Assembly: GCF_005576615.1 (NCBI RefSeq)
Contig: NZ_CP040330.1
Coordinates: forward strand, 2,852,001 to 2,916,000
Length of the DNA: 64,000 nt
Reading direction: 5' to 3'
Origin: Natrinema versiforme
GTDB lineage: Archaea; Halobacteriota; Halobacteria; Halobacteriales; Natrialbaceae
Positions 25,463 through 34,046 of this stretch are shown in pieces; within the stretch, counting starts at the first letter, position 1; every line of letters starts with the position of its first letter. A program made the translations under genes and the position numbers. The notes under the pieces are model-generated. The model saw only the letters and a program-made list of their open reading frames with translations, searched no databases and had not been told where the DNA came from.

Positions 25463-26674
25463 TCAATTCGCGATCGCTTCGCCCGCGTCCGACTCGGTCG
25501 TGGCGTCTTTGATCCAGAGATCGCCGAACAGTTCGTCCTGCTCGAGGGTGACTCGACCGCGGTGGGCCAAGAAGAGCAAGGCGAGGTAGGTCATCACCCG
25601 GGTCCCGCCGACTGCGTCGATCTCGGCGTACAGCACCTCGTCGCGGCCCGCCTCGTAGTGGTCCTCGAGTTCGGCTTCGACGTCGTCGATGACGGACTCG
25701 ATGTCCTCCTCGTGGGTCGTGTGGGTGACGTCGTCGCTCGTCGGCTCGTCGTCGACCCGAAAGTCGTCGCCGGAGTGGTAGTTCAGCTCCTGGACGCCGC
25801 GGTCGTACCCCTTCGGCGAGTCGCTCGTGTCGTAACTCCGCGACTCCTTCCACCACGTGTCGCGCTCGGCGGTCCGAAGCTCCCGGACCAGTTCGTCCAG
25901 CGTCTCCGGCTTCCCGCGGGCGTGTTTGCGCTCGAGGCGACGCTCCATCTCCTCCTCGAGGTTCTCGACGGGATCGAAGCCAGGCGGATAGTCCCGTTCC
26001 TCGTCCTCGGGATCCATCGGCCCGTCGTCGGCGAAGGGTGCTTCCCACGGCGGCAACTCCTCCTCGTCGGGGTCGTCGGTCGCGAACAGTTCGTCGCTTT
26101 TCATCCGCAGGAGGACGCTCGCGTAGAACAGCGCCCGGCCCGACGTCCGCAGGTCGACGTCCTCGATCGCCTCGAGGAATTTGTCGGTGACCGCGACGAT
26201 GTCGATGTCCCACGGCTCGATCTCGCCGTCTTTCGCCAGTTGGACGAGCAGTTCGACGGGTTCGACTTTCTCGTCGTCCTCGTCACCGTCGTCCCCGTCC
26301 GAGGCCGTCTCGATGTCCGTGAACTCGAGGACCGATTCACCCTCCTCGCCAGCGGGGTCGTCGGTGCTCGAGGGCGACTCGCCCGGCGGCTCGCGGTTCT
26401 CGTGCCCGGTGATGTTCAGCGGGATTTCCTCGCCGCCGTCGGCTCGCAGTTCGTTGCGTCGCTCACGGGTCGCTTTGTCCCCCGTCTGCTCGCGGGCCTT
26501 TGGCCCGCTCGCATCACTCGAGGGCTCCTTGGAGCCCTCGCTGCTCACGGCTTCGCCGTTCGCGCTGTCGGAGCCGCGTGGCGGCTCCCGTCGCTCACGG
26601 GTCGCTTCGCTCCCCGTTCGCATTTTCGAGGAGCCTTGCGTCGCCTTCGGCTCCTCAGGCTCCTCGCTAGTCAT
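25463..26674 (-). CDS. scpA: Chromosome segregation/condensation protein ScpA with extended N-terminus
   Basis: A kleisin that bridges the SMC dimer. At 403 residues it is much longer than usual because the first 135 residues are low complexity. The ScpA core starts near VEPVELLVQLAKDGEIEPWDIDIVAV (about residue 137), followed by LRTSGRALFYASVLLRMKS, and ends with a winged helix (DAVGGTRVMTYLALLFLAHRGRVTLEQDELFGDLWI). Residues 6-73 are encoded by palindrome-rich DNA (see repeat feature). ATG at 26674 overlaps the smc stop by 8 bp, indicating translational coupling. A further in-frame ATG lies at 26692. Confidence 0.9.
   Translation of the reverse strand: MTSEEPEEPKATQGSSKMRTGSEATRERREPPRGSDSANGEAVSSEGSKEPSSDASGPKAREQTGDKATRERRNELRADGGEEIPLNITGHENREPPGESPSSTDDPAGEEGESVLEFTDIETASDGDDGDEDDEKVEPVELLVQLAKDGEIEPWDIDIVAVTDKFLEAIEDVDLRTSGRALFYASVLLRMKSDELFATDDPDEEELPPWEAPFADDGPMDPEDEERDYPPGFDPVENLEEEMERRLERKHARGKPETLDELVRELRTAERDTWWKESRSYDTSDSPKGYDRGVQELNYHSGDDFRVDDEPTSDDVTHTTHEEDIESVIDDVEAELEDHYEAGRDEVLYAEIDAVGGTRVMTYLALLFLAHRGRVTLEQDELFGDLWIKDATTESDAGEAIAN
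26458..26665. repeat. Cluster of short perfect hairpins in the scpA coding region
   Basis: Within 208 bp lie a 10-bp palindromic stem with a 2-nt loop (26519-26540), an 8-bp stem with GTG loop (26570-26588), a 7-bp stem with TTT loop (26492-26508), a 5-bp stem (26547-26559) and an 8-bp stem with 13-nt loop (26628-26656). An 18-bp direct repeat occurs at 26458-26475 and 26590-26607 and yields the duplicated peptides SEATRER and DKATRER. The reading frame of scpA passes through all of it. Confidence 0.85.
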
Positions 26675-29600
26675 CAGCAGGAACCTCCTCACTACTCAGG
26701 TCGATCCCGGTCACCGCGCTCACGTTGTCCTGTTGCATCGTCACGCCGATTGCCCGCTCGGAGCGGTCGAGCATCGCCGAGCGGTGGGAGACGACGACGA
26801 ACTGGGCCTTGTCGGAGAGTTCCTCGACCATCTCGCCGATCCGCTCGGCGTTGACCGCGTCGAGGAAGGCGTCGACCTCGTCGAGCGCGTAGAACGGGGC
26901 CGGATTGTGCCGCTGGATCGCGAAGATAAAGGCGAGCGCGGTCAGCGACTTCTCGCCGCCGGACATCGCGTCCAGCCGCTGGATCGGCTTGTCGCCCGGC
27001 TGGGCCTTCATCGTCAGCCCGCCGTCGAACGGATCCTCCTCGTTCTCGAGGTGGAGCGTTCCCGTCCCCTCCGAGAGCTTCTCGAAGATCTCGGTGAAGT
27101 GGGCCGCGATCGCGTCGTAGGCGTCCATGAACGTCTGCTTCTTCTGGGTCTCGTACTGCTCGATGCGGTCGCGGATCCCCTCCGCTTCCTCGACCAGCGT
27201 CGCCCGCCCCTCCTCGAGGTCGTCGAGATCGCTGCGGACCTCGTCGTACTCGTCGATCGCGAGCATGTTCACGGGCTCCATGGCCTCCATGTCCGCCTGC
27301 AGGTGCTCGATCATCTCGAGGACGGTGTCGTGATCGGGCACGTCCTCGGGGTCGTAGTCGCCGACCTCCGATTCGAGGGATTCGATCTCCCACTCCAAGC
27401 TGCTCGCCCGCTCGCCGGCGTCCTCGAGTTTGCTCTCGACGGCGTTGACCCGGTCTTGCTGCTGATCGCGTTTCGTCCGGGCCTCGGAGAGCTCCTCCTT
27501 GAGGTCGCTGCGTTCGGCTTTCAGTTCCGTGAGCTCTTCCTCTAACTCCTCGACGGCGGCCCGTTTCTCGTCGAGTTCCTCGCGCTTGCCGGCGATTTTC
27601 GTCTCGTAGTCCTCGATCCGGTCCTCGTGCTCGGCCTTGCGGTTCTGGGCCGCCTCGATGTCGTCGTGGAGGTCCTCGATGGCGTCCTCGGCGTACTCCT
27701 TCTCGAGGCTCAGTTCGTTGAGTTCGTTGTCGAGTTCCTGAATGCGGTCCTCGCGCTCGTCGATCTCGGCCTCGAGTGCCTCGATCTGGCCCGTTAGCTC
27801 GGGAATCTTCGAGTCCGCGAGTTCGCTCTCGAGGTCCGCGATATCGGCCTCGAGTTCCTCGACCGTCGCGGTCTTCGCCTCGATCTCCGCGGAGATTTCG
27901 TTCATCCGCTCGTCGACGGACTCGCGTTCCTCGCGGAGCTCCTCGAGGTCGGCCTCGAGCGTTTCGATCTCGCGCTCGACGTCGTCGCGCTTCTCGTCGA
28001 GCCCCTCGAGTTCGGACTCGATCGAGCGGACCTCGTCGGCTGCGTCCGACTTCCGGTCGCGGGCGTCGTCGAGGCGCTCCTCGACGCCGCGCAGGTCCTC
28101 CCGGAGGGACTCGCGTTCCTCCTGCAGTTCCGTGATCTGTTTCGCGACGCGCTCGAGTTGACCCTCACCGCCCCCGGTAAAGGAGTACCGGGAGCCGCCG
28201 CCGGAACCGCCGGTCATCGCGCCGCTCTTTTCGACCAGGTCGCCGTCGAGGGTGACCATCCGGTAGTCGCCCATGTACGAGCGGGCGGTCTCGATGTCCT
28301 CGACGACCAGCGTGTCCCCGAGGACGTAGGAGAAGACCCCGGCGTACTCGCTGTCGAAGTCGACGAGGTTGTACGCGAAGTCGACGATTCCCGGGTCGCT
28401 CGGCGCCGACGACAGCCGGCGCTGGCTCATGTCCGTCAGCGGCAGGAACGTCGCCCGGCCCGCATTTCGGGACTTCAGATGCTCGATACACTGCTGGCCG
28501 ATGACGTCGTCGTCGACGACCACGTTCGCGAGGCGACCGCCCGCGGCGGTCTCGCAGGCCACGGCGTACTCGCCGGGGACGTTCCCCAGTTGGGCGACCG
28601 CGCCGTGGACGCCGTCGATCCCCGAGTTGAGGATCGTCGTCACCGCGCGCCCGAACGAGGAGTCGCCGCTCTCGCCCGCATTGGCCTCGAGTTCGGCGTA
28701 CTCCTGCTGTTTGGCCTGAATCTCGTCGTCGAGGTCGTCGACGTCGGACTGGAGCCGTCGTTTCTCGCCTTTCAGGTCGTCGACGACCTCCCCGATGTTC
28801 GCGCGGTTCCGTTTCGCCTTCTCGAGTTCGCGCTCTAAGTCGCCCCGCTGGCTCTCGATCTCGGGGATCTCTTCGCGTTTGTCCTCGATCGTCTGCTCTT
28901 TCTCGCTGATGTTGTTCGACCGCCGCCGGGCCTCGTCGAGCAGGCGGTCCTGCTCGCGCTGGAGGTCGTTTTTCTCGGTCTTGGCCGCCTCTAACTCGTC
29001 CTTTCGCTCGGCCAGGTCGGCTTTGAGTTCGTCGAACTCGGTGTCGACGGCCTCGATCTCGGCCTCGAGGTCGTCGCGTTCGGTCTCTCGCTCTTGGATC
29101 TCGCTCTTGATCGAGGCCTTCTCGAGTTTGTGCTCGCGCATCTCGTCGGCGAGGTCGTCGATCGTCTCCTGCTTGCGGTCGATCTGGACGAACGCCTCCC
29201 GGCGTTCGGACTCGGCGTCCTCGATCTGTTCCTCGCTGGCCTCGATCTTGTCCTCGAGCCGCGAGATGTCGCCTTTGATCTCCTCGATCTCGCTTTTGAT
29301 CCGGAGCTGTTCGTCCTCGCCCTTGCGCTCGATTTCCGCGTTTAAGTCCTCGAGGTCCTCTTGGAGCCGGACGACCGCGCCTTCGCGTTCGTCGAGTTCC
29401 CGCTGGAGGTCCCGGAGTTCGTCCTCGAGGTCGTCGACCTCGCTCTCGACCGACTCGAGTTCGTCGCGTTTCTCCTCGAGTTCGCTGGCCTTCCGGTAGC
29501 CCTCGTACTCCTCTTTCTCGCGGCGGAGCCGGCGGTAGCGCATGGCCTCGCGGCGTTCGTCCGCCAGTTGTTCGAGCCGGTCGCGTTTCTCCTCGATGCG

Positions 29601-30239
29601 GAGTTCGGCCTCGTCGATCCGTTCCTGGACCGTCTCGAGTTCGCCGAAGGCATCTTCCTTCTTGGCGTCGAACTCCGCGACGCCCGCGATCTCGTCGATG
29701 ATCTCCCGGCGGGCGTGGGGGGTCATGTTGATGATCTCGGTCACGTCGCCCTGCATGACGACGTTGTACCCCTCCGGCGTGATTCCGGCCTGTGCGAGCA
29801 GGTCCTGAATGTCCGAGAGGTTGACCGAGCGGTCGTTCAGATAGTAGTAGGAGTAGTAGTTGTCCTCGGTCTCCTTGACCCGGCGCCGGATGCGAATCTC
29901 GTCGACGTCGCCGACGTCGTCGCTGCCCGCGGCGTTGACGACCTGCGAGCGCTCGAGGGTTCCCTCGGAGTTGTCGAGAATGACCTCGACGGTGGCCTCT
30001 CGAGGGCCGCTCGAGCCGCCGCCGTCCTCGTGACCGGGGTTGTAGATCAGATCGGTCAGTTTCTCGGCGCGGATCCCGCGGGTACGGGCCAGTCCGAGCG
30101 CGAAGAGAACGGCGTCGATGATGTTCGATTTGCCGGAGCCGTTGGGGCCCGTGACGACGGTGAAATCTTCGTAGAACGGGATCTTCGTTTTCCGGCCGAA
30201 GCTCTTGAAATTGTCGAGGACGATCGCCTTGATATACAT
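26667..30239 (-). CDS. smc: Chromosome segregation SMC ATPase
   Basis: A 1190-residue structural-maintenance-of-chromosomes protein that compacts and segregates DNA. The N-terminal head has MYIKAIVLDNFKSFGRKT and Walker A GPNGSGKSNIIDAVLFALG near residues 31-49. Two long antiparallel coiled-coil arms flank a hinge (about residues 500-680, with VHGAVAQLGNVPGEYAVACETAAGG). The C-terminal head has the ABC signature MSGGEKSLTALAFIFAIQ and Walker B FYALDEVDAFLDAVN. The ATG at 30239 places the first strand at the terminus. A longer start at 30266 is less likely. scpA follows with an 8-bp overlap, the usual archaeal smc-scpA pairing. Confidence 0.97.
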   Translation of the reverse strand: MYIKAIVLDNFKSFGRKTKIPFYEDFTVVTGPNGSGKSNIIDAVLFALGLARTRGIRAEKLTDLIYNPGHEDGGGSSGPREATVEVILDNSEGTLERSQVVNAAGSDDVGDVDEIRIRRRVKETEDNYYSYYYLNDRSVNLSDIQDLLAQAGITPEGYNVVMQGDVTEIINMTPHARREIIDEIAGVAEFDAKKEDAFGELETVQERIDEAELRIEEKRDRLEQLADERREAMRYRRLRREKEEYEGYRKASELEEKRDELESVESEVDDLEDELRDLQRELDEREGAVVRLQEDLEDLNAEIERKGEDEQLRIKSEIEEIKGDISRLEDKIEASEEQIEDAESERREAFVQIDRKQETIDDLADEMREHKLEKASIKSEIQERETERDDLEAEIEAVDTEFDELKADLAERKDELEAAKTEKNDLQREQDRLLDEARRRSNNISEKEQTIEDKREEIPEIESQRGDLERELEKAKRNRANIGEVVDDLKGEKRRLQSDVDDLDDEIQAKQQEYAELEANAGESGDSSFGRAVTTILNSGIDGVHGAVAQLGNVPGEYAVACETAAGGRLANVVVDDDVIGQQCIEHLKSRNAGRATFLPLTDMSQRRLSSAPSDPGIVDFAYNLVDFDSEYAGVFSYVLGDTLVVEDIETARSYMGDYRMVTLDGDLVEKSGAMTGGSGGGSRYSFTGGGEGQLERVAKQITELQEERESLREDLRGVEERLDDARDRKSDAADEVRSIESELEGLDEKRDDVEREIETLEADLEELREERESVDERMNEISAEIEAKTATVEELEADIADLESELADSKIPELTGQIEALEAEIDEREDRIQELDNELNELSLEKEYAEDAIEDLHDDIEAAQNRKAEHEDRIEDYETKIAGKREELDEKRAAVEELEEELTELKAERSDLKEELSEARTKRDQQQDRVNAVESKLEDAGERASSLEWEIESLESEVGDYDPEDVPDHDTVLEMIEHLQADMEAMEPVNMLAIDEYDEVRSDLDDLEEGRATLVEEAEGIRDRIEQYETQKKQTFMDAYDAIAAHFTEIFEKLSEGTGTLHLENEEDPFDGGLTMKAQPGDKPIQRLDAMSGGEKSLTALAFIFAIQRHNPAPFYALDEVDAFLDAVNAERIGEMVEELSDKAQFVVVSHRSAMLDRSERAIGVTMQQDNVSAVTGIDLSSEEVPADD

Positions 30240-30326
30240 TCTTCTTGCGAGACCTCCGTACCGCAATCAGCCGTCGAAGGGCGCGAGGATCGCGTCTCGG
30301 CTCCCCACCAACGGCGATAGCCGCAG

Positions 30327-30641
30327 TTATGCTACAATGATGTCGTCGCTACCTGAGTCTTCCGCTTCGTCGTCGGCCGGTTCCGCTTCGGTCTCGGCGT
30401 CGGCCGCCGCTTCCGCGACGTCGTCGGGTTCGGCTTCCGGCGTTTCGTCGCCGTTGCCCGCCGTCGTTCCGGTCTCCTCGTTCCGTCGCTCCGGCACGCG
30501 CGTCGGCGTGTCGGCATCGAGTTCGGCCTCGAGGACGCGGATTCGCTCTTTGGCTTCGATGAGTTCGTCTGTCAGCCCTTCTACCGTCGACTCGAGTTCC
30601 GCAACCGTCGATTCGAGCGTCTCGACGCGGTTGTTCGACAT
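30327..30641 (-). CDS. Short acidic coiled-coil protein (104 aa)
   Basis: A 104-residue protein beginning MSNNRVETLESTVAELEST. A heptad-type coiled coil occupies residues 1-45 and the rest is Glu, Ala, Asp and Thr, ending SGSDDIIVA. Such proteins occur next to smc in haloarchaea (I associate it with DUF7518 from memory). A structural or chromosome-linked role is possible by neighbourhood only. The start is supported by a TATA-like CGTTTATG about 30 bp upstream on the minus strand. Confidence 0.6.
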   Translation of the reverse strand: MSNNRVETLESTVAELESTVEGLTDELIEAKERIRVLEAELDADTPTRVPERRNEETGTTAGNGDETPEAEPDDVAEAAADAETEAEPADDEAEDSGSDDIIVA

Positions 30642-30821
30642 ATCAGCTAGGGGGCCGTCCGGCCACATAAACGTACGTCAGACTACTATAATTTATATTA
30701 CAGTTCTGGCGTGGCGCGGTCGGCGAGTGCGCGCACTCGCGCTGACTGCGGACCGGAACAGGCGTCCGTGACGACGGCGGGGCGGTGACGACGTGAACCG
30801 GAGGTCGTGATGACAGCGGAG
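30642..30821. other. AT-rich intergenic stretch
   Basis: About 180 bp between two minus-strand genes. It holds a TATA-like box for the 104-aa gene near 30667-30675 and a second AT-rich core (TATAATTTATATTA, about 30688-30701). The second could be another promoter or a U-rich terminator for the kinase transcript. No gene is supported. Confidence 0.4.
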
Positions 30822-33800
30822 TCACTGTACGGCTTCCGCCGCCGCGGGGAGCGTGAACGAGAACGTCGATCCCTCGCCGGGTTCGGACTCGACCCAGATC
30901 TCGCCGCCGTGGCGTTCGATGATCCGCTGACAGAGCGCGAGGCCGATTCCGGTGCCGGAATACTCCTCGCGGCTGTGGAGGCGCTGAAAGACCTCGAAGA
31001 CGCGGTCGGACTCCTCGGGATCGATCCCGATCCCCTCGTCGCGGACCGAGATCACCCACTCCCCTCCCTTCCGGTCGGCGTCGACGGAAATCCGCGGCGG
31101 TTCGTCGCCGCTGTACTCGATCGCGTTCGACAGCAGGTTCTGGAACACCTGCCGCAACTGGTCCGCGTCGCCCTCGACGCGGGGGAGCTCCGTCGTCTCG
31201 ATCTCGGCGTCGCTCTCCTCGATCTGGAACTGCAGATCCATCAGCACGCTCTCGAGGACCGAATCGAGGTCGGTCGGTTCGAGCGGTTCGCCCTGCGTCT
31301 CGATCCGGGAGTACGTCAGCAGCCCCTCGATCATGTTCCGCATCCGCTCTGCGCCCTCGACGGCGAACTCGAGGAACTCCTCGCCGTCCTCGTCGAGCGC
31401 GTCGGCGTACCGACTCTCGATGAGTTGGAGGTAACTCGAGACCATCCGCAGCGGTTCCTGCAGGTCGTGGGAGGCCGCGTAGGCGAACTGCTCTAACCGC
31501 TTGTTGGACTCCTCGAGCCGCGAAATCGTCTCCTCGAGTTTGCGCTGGTACTCCTTGCGTTCGGTGATGTCGTGGGCCATCGTCACCCCGGCGAAGACGT
31601 CCCCTCGGTTGTCGGTGATCGGGACCGTATAGATCACCCACTCCCGGCCGGCGTACTCGAGTTCGATCGTTCGCTCCTCGCCCTCGAGGGCCGCCCGGAG
31701 CGCCGGTTCGAGCGCGTCGCTCGTCTCCTCCGGCCAGATGTCGTCGAAGCGTTCGCCCTCGGCTTCCGACGGGTCCACCGGGATCTTGTCGAAGCCCTGC
31801 CCCGCGACCAGCGTGTACTCGAGGTCGTGGTCGAACAGGGTGACGACCCCGTTCGGGAAGTGTTCGGCGAGGGTGCGGTAACGCTGTTCGGACTCCTCGA
31901 GTTCGCGTTCGCGCCGCTTTCGCGCCGTGATGTCGCGGTCCGAGACGAAGATCGACACGACGTCTCCCTCGTCGTTCGTGACCGGCCTGAAGACGCCGTT
32001 GAGCGTGTACTGGTCGCCGTCCGGCCGGGTGAGGTCGGTCTCGAACTCGACGTACTCGCCCGCGGCCGCGCGCTCGGTCCACTCCTTGACGGCCGACTGA
32101 ACCCCATCGCCCGCACCCCACCACGGCGTCTCCCAGAACGGCTCGCCGGTCACGTCCGCGAGGTCGGCGTCGACGTACTCCATCGCGGTTCCGTTGATGT
32201 CTAAGACCGTCCCGTCGGGCTCGAGCAGGCCGACGAGGATGTTCGGGTCCTCGAAGATCGCCTCGAACCGGCGTTCGGTTCGCTCGAGTTCCCGCTCGCG
32301 CTCCCGGCGTTCGGTGACGTCGCGGAAGTACACCGAGATACCGGTCTCGGAGGGGTAGAGGTTCGCCTCGACCCGGAAATCGAGCGTGTCGTAGTAGAGT
32401 TCGTAGCTGGTTGGCTCCTGCGTTTCTAAGGCCGTGTGGAAGGCGTCCCAGACCTCGTCGATCTCGTAGAGGTCGGGGAACACGTTCCAGAGCCGCTCGC
32501 CGAGGAGTTCCTCCTCGGAGTGCTGGAGGAGTTCCGCGGCGCGGTCGTTGACGTGCGTAAAGCGGAACTCGTCGTCGACCGCGTAGAAGGCGTCGGAGAT
32601 CCGCCCGAGGATGCGCTGGAGTTCGGTCTCGAGTTCCTGCTCGCGCTTCCGGCGATCCGTCATGTCCCGCGTCACCTTCAGGTAGCCCTGAAGCTGTCCG
32701 TCGTCGTCCCGGATCGCCGTGATCGTCACGTTCGCCCAGAACCGCGTGCCGTCATCGCGGACCCGCCACCCTTCGTCCTCGACGGACCCGTTCTCGGTCG
32801 CGGCCTCGAGATTCCGCTCGGGGACGTTCGCCGCTCGATCACCCTCGGTGTAGAACGTCGAGAAGTGCTCGCCGACGATCTCTTCGTAGTCGTAGCCCTT
32901 GAGCTTCCGTGCGCCCTTGTTCCAGCTGATGACGCAACCGTCCGTGTCCAGCCGGAAGATCGCGTACTCCTCGACGGCGTCGACCAGCGACTGGAACTCG
33001 GCTTTGTTCTCCTGTAAGTCCTCTTCGGACTGCTTCTGGTCGGTGATCTCGTAGTAGAACTCGACCCGTCCGCCGGCGAACTCGCCGGATTCGATCGGTT
33101 TGCTCTGGTAGGAGAGCCAGCGCTCATCGCGGTCGCCGTCGGCAGCGACCCGACACTCGAGGCGGTCGATGTAGCGCTCCTCGTCGTACGTCGAGACGAC
33201 GGTCTCAGCGAACGAATCGGGGTCGGCGATCCTGTGTTCGAGCGTGTCCTCGATGAAATCGCGACCGTTCCGCCCGATGAGCGCCTCCCGATCGAGGGCG
33301 AAGTACTGTTCGACGGTCTCGTCAACCCACGCGATCTCTTCGGCTTCGTCGAGGACGAAGACGCCGATATCGGCCGTGTCGATGACGCTCGTTATCGATT
33401 CGTACGATGCCACCGCCGATGCGAGCGTCTCCTGTTGGCGCTGTTCCGCGGACCGATCGCGAGCGACGCCGATAGTGCCCTGAAACTCGCCGTCCTCGAT
33501 CAGCAGGTTGACGCGCAGTTCGCAGGGGATCACGTCCCCGTCGGCGGTTCGGATAGCCAGTTCGAAGGTGGCGATATCGTCGTTTCGCGCGTCGATCTGG
33601 CTCGCAATTTCGCGTTCGATTCGATCGGTGTCGGCGTCGTCGAGCAGAATCGAGACGTGCTCGCCGAGGAGTTCCTCGCGCGGATAGCCGGTCTCCTCGA
33701 CGATGACATCGTTGACCGCGACGAACCGACCGTCGACATCGAGCTGATAGATCGCGTCGTCGATCGTGTTAACGAGGGTCCGATAGCGTTGGAGCGCGAT

Positions 33801-33857
33801 GTCGTCGTCGGCATCTCCCCAGAATGCCCCATCGCTCGCGCCCGCTCGAGTGCTCAT
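30822..33857 (-). CDS. Soluble multi-PAS sensor histidine kinase
   Basis: A 1011-residue cytoplasmic kinase with no membrane segment. I count six PAS-like sensor domains in tandem: TLVNTIDDAIYQLDVDGRF (near 30), DTADIGVFVLDEAEEIAW (near 155), FQSLVDAVEEYAIFRLDTDG (near 290), LGRISDAFYAVDDEFRFTH, FEDPNILVGLLEPDGTVLDI and LAEHFPNGVVTLFDHDLEYT. The kinase core follows: the H-box YAASHDLQEPLRMV (phospho-accepting His), then QVFQNLLSNAIEY (N-box), VRDEGIGIDPEE (G1) and GTGIGLALCQRI (G2). No response regulator adjoins, so it is an orphan, and its output may be a distant regulator. The sensed signals are unknown. Confidence 0.93.
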   Translation of the reverse strand: MSTRAGASDGAFWGDADDDIALQRYRTLVNTIDDAIYQLDVDGRFVAVNDVIVEETGYPREELLGEHVSILLDDADTDRIEREIASQIDARNDDIATFELAIRTADGDVIPCELRVNLLIEDGEFQGTIGVARDRSAEQRQQETLASAVASYESITSVIDTADIGVFVLDEAEEIAWVDETVEQYFALDREALIGRNGRDFIEDTLEHRIADPDSFAETVVSTYDEERYIDRLECRVAADGDRDERWLSYQSKPIESGEFAGGRVEFYYEITDQKQSEEDLQENKAEFQSLVDAVEEYAIFRLDTDGCVISWNKGARKLKGYDYEEIVGEHFSTFYTEGDRAANVPERNLEAATENGSVEDEGWRVRDDGTRFWANVTITAIRDDDGQLQGYLKVTRDMTDRRKREQELETELQRILGRISDAFYAVDDEFRFTHVNDRAAELLQHSEEELLGERLWNVFPDLYEIDEVWDAFHTALETQEPTSYELYYDTLDFRVEANLYPSETGISVYFRDVTERRERERELERTERRFEAIFEDPNILVGLLEPDGTVLDINGTAMEYVDADLADVTGEPFWETPWWGAGDGVQSAVKEWTERAAAGEYVEFETDLTRPDGDQYTLNGVFRPVTNDEGDVVSIFVSDRDITARKRRERELEESEQRYRTLAEHFPNGVVTLFDHDLEYTLVAGQGFDKIPVDPSEAEGERFDDIWPEETSDALEPALRAALEGEERTIELEYAGREWVIYTVPITDNRGDVFAGVTMAHDITERKEYQRKLEETISRLEESNKRLEQFAYAASHDLQEPLRMVSSYLQLIESRYADALDEDGEEFLEFAVEGAERMRNMIEGLLTYSRIETQGEPLEPTDLDSVLESVLMDLQFQIEESDAEIETTELPRVEGDADQLRQVFQNLLSNAIEYSGDEPPRISVDADRKGGEWVISVRDEGIGIDPEESDRVFEVFQRLHSREEYSGTGIGLALCQRIIERHGGEIWVESEPGEGSTFSFTLPAAAEAVQ

Positions 33858-33965
33858 AGTTATCCGAATGCGATAGACCGGGAAAAAACGCTCGCCGGCC
33901 CGAGCCGAGCGATCCGACGGACGGCGGTGCTTCGATCGGTTGCGGTCCCGGCGTTGAGTTCACTG

Positions 33966-33979
33966 TTAACATGTTTACG
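33966..33979 (+). promoter_or_regulatory. Shared 14-bp motif upstream of the Liv-type importer
   Basis: TTAACATGTTTACG lies 68-81 bp before the binding-protein ATG. A near-identical copy, 12 of 14 bases, lies in reverse orientation at 40009-40022 upstream of the SDR gene. It suggests a common regulator of both transcription units. Confidence 0.5.
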
Positions 33980-34010
33980 TTCTCCTATTTGGTTTGGTAG
34001 CTCATCTCAC

Positions 34011-34018
34011 ATATATGG
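34011..34018 (+). promoter_or_regulatory. TATA box of Liv-type operon
   Basis: ATATATGG is centred about 33 bp before the binding-protein ATG at 34047, which would leave a leader of a few bases. Confidence 0.5.
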
Positions 34019-34046
34019 CGCGACAGACGCGCGGTGTGCACTACCG

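Noticed and set aside
25022-26854. A 610-residue plus-strand ORF antisense to scpA
   Set aside because: It arises from the GC-rich antisense strand of scpA, and its palindromic segment explains the odd peptide composition.
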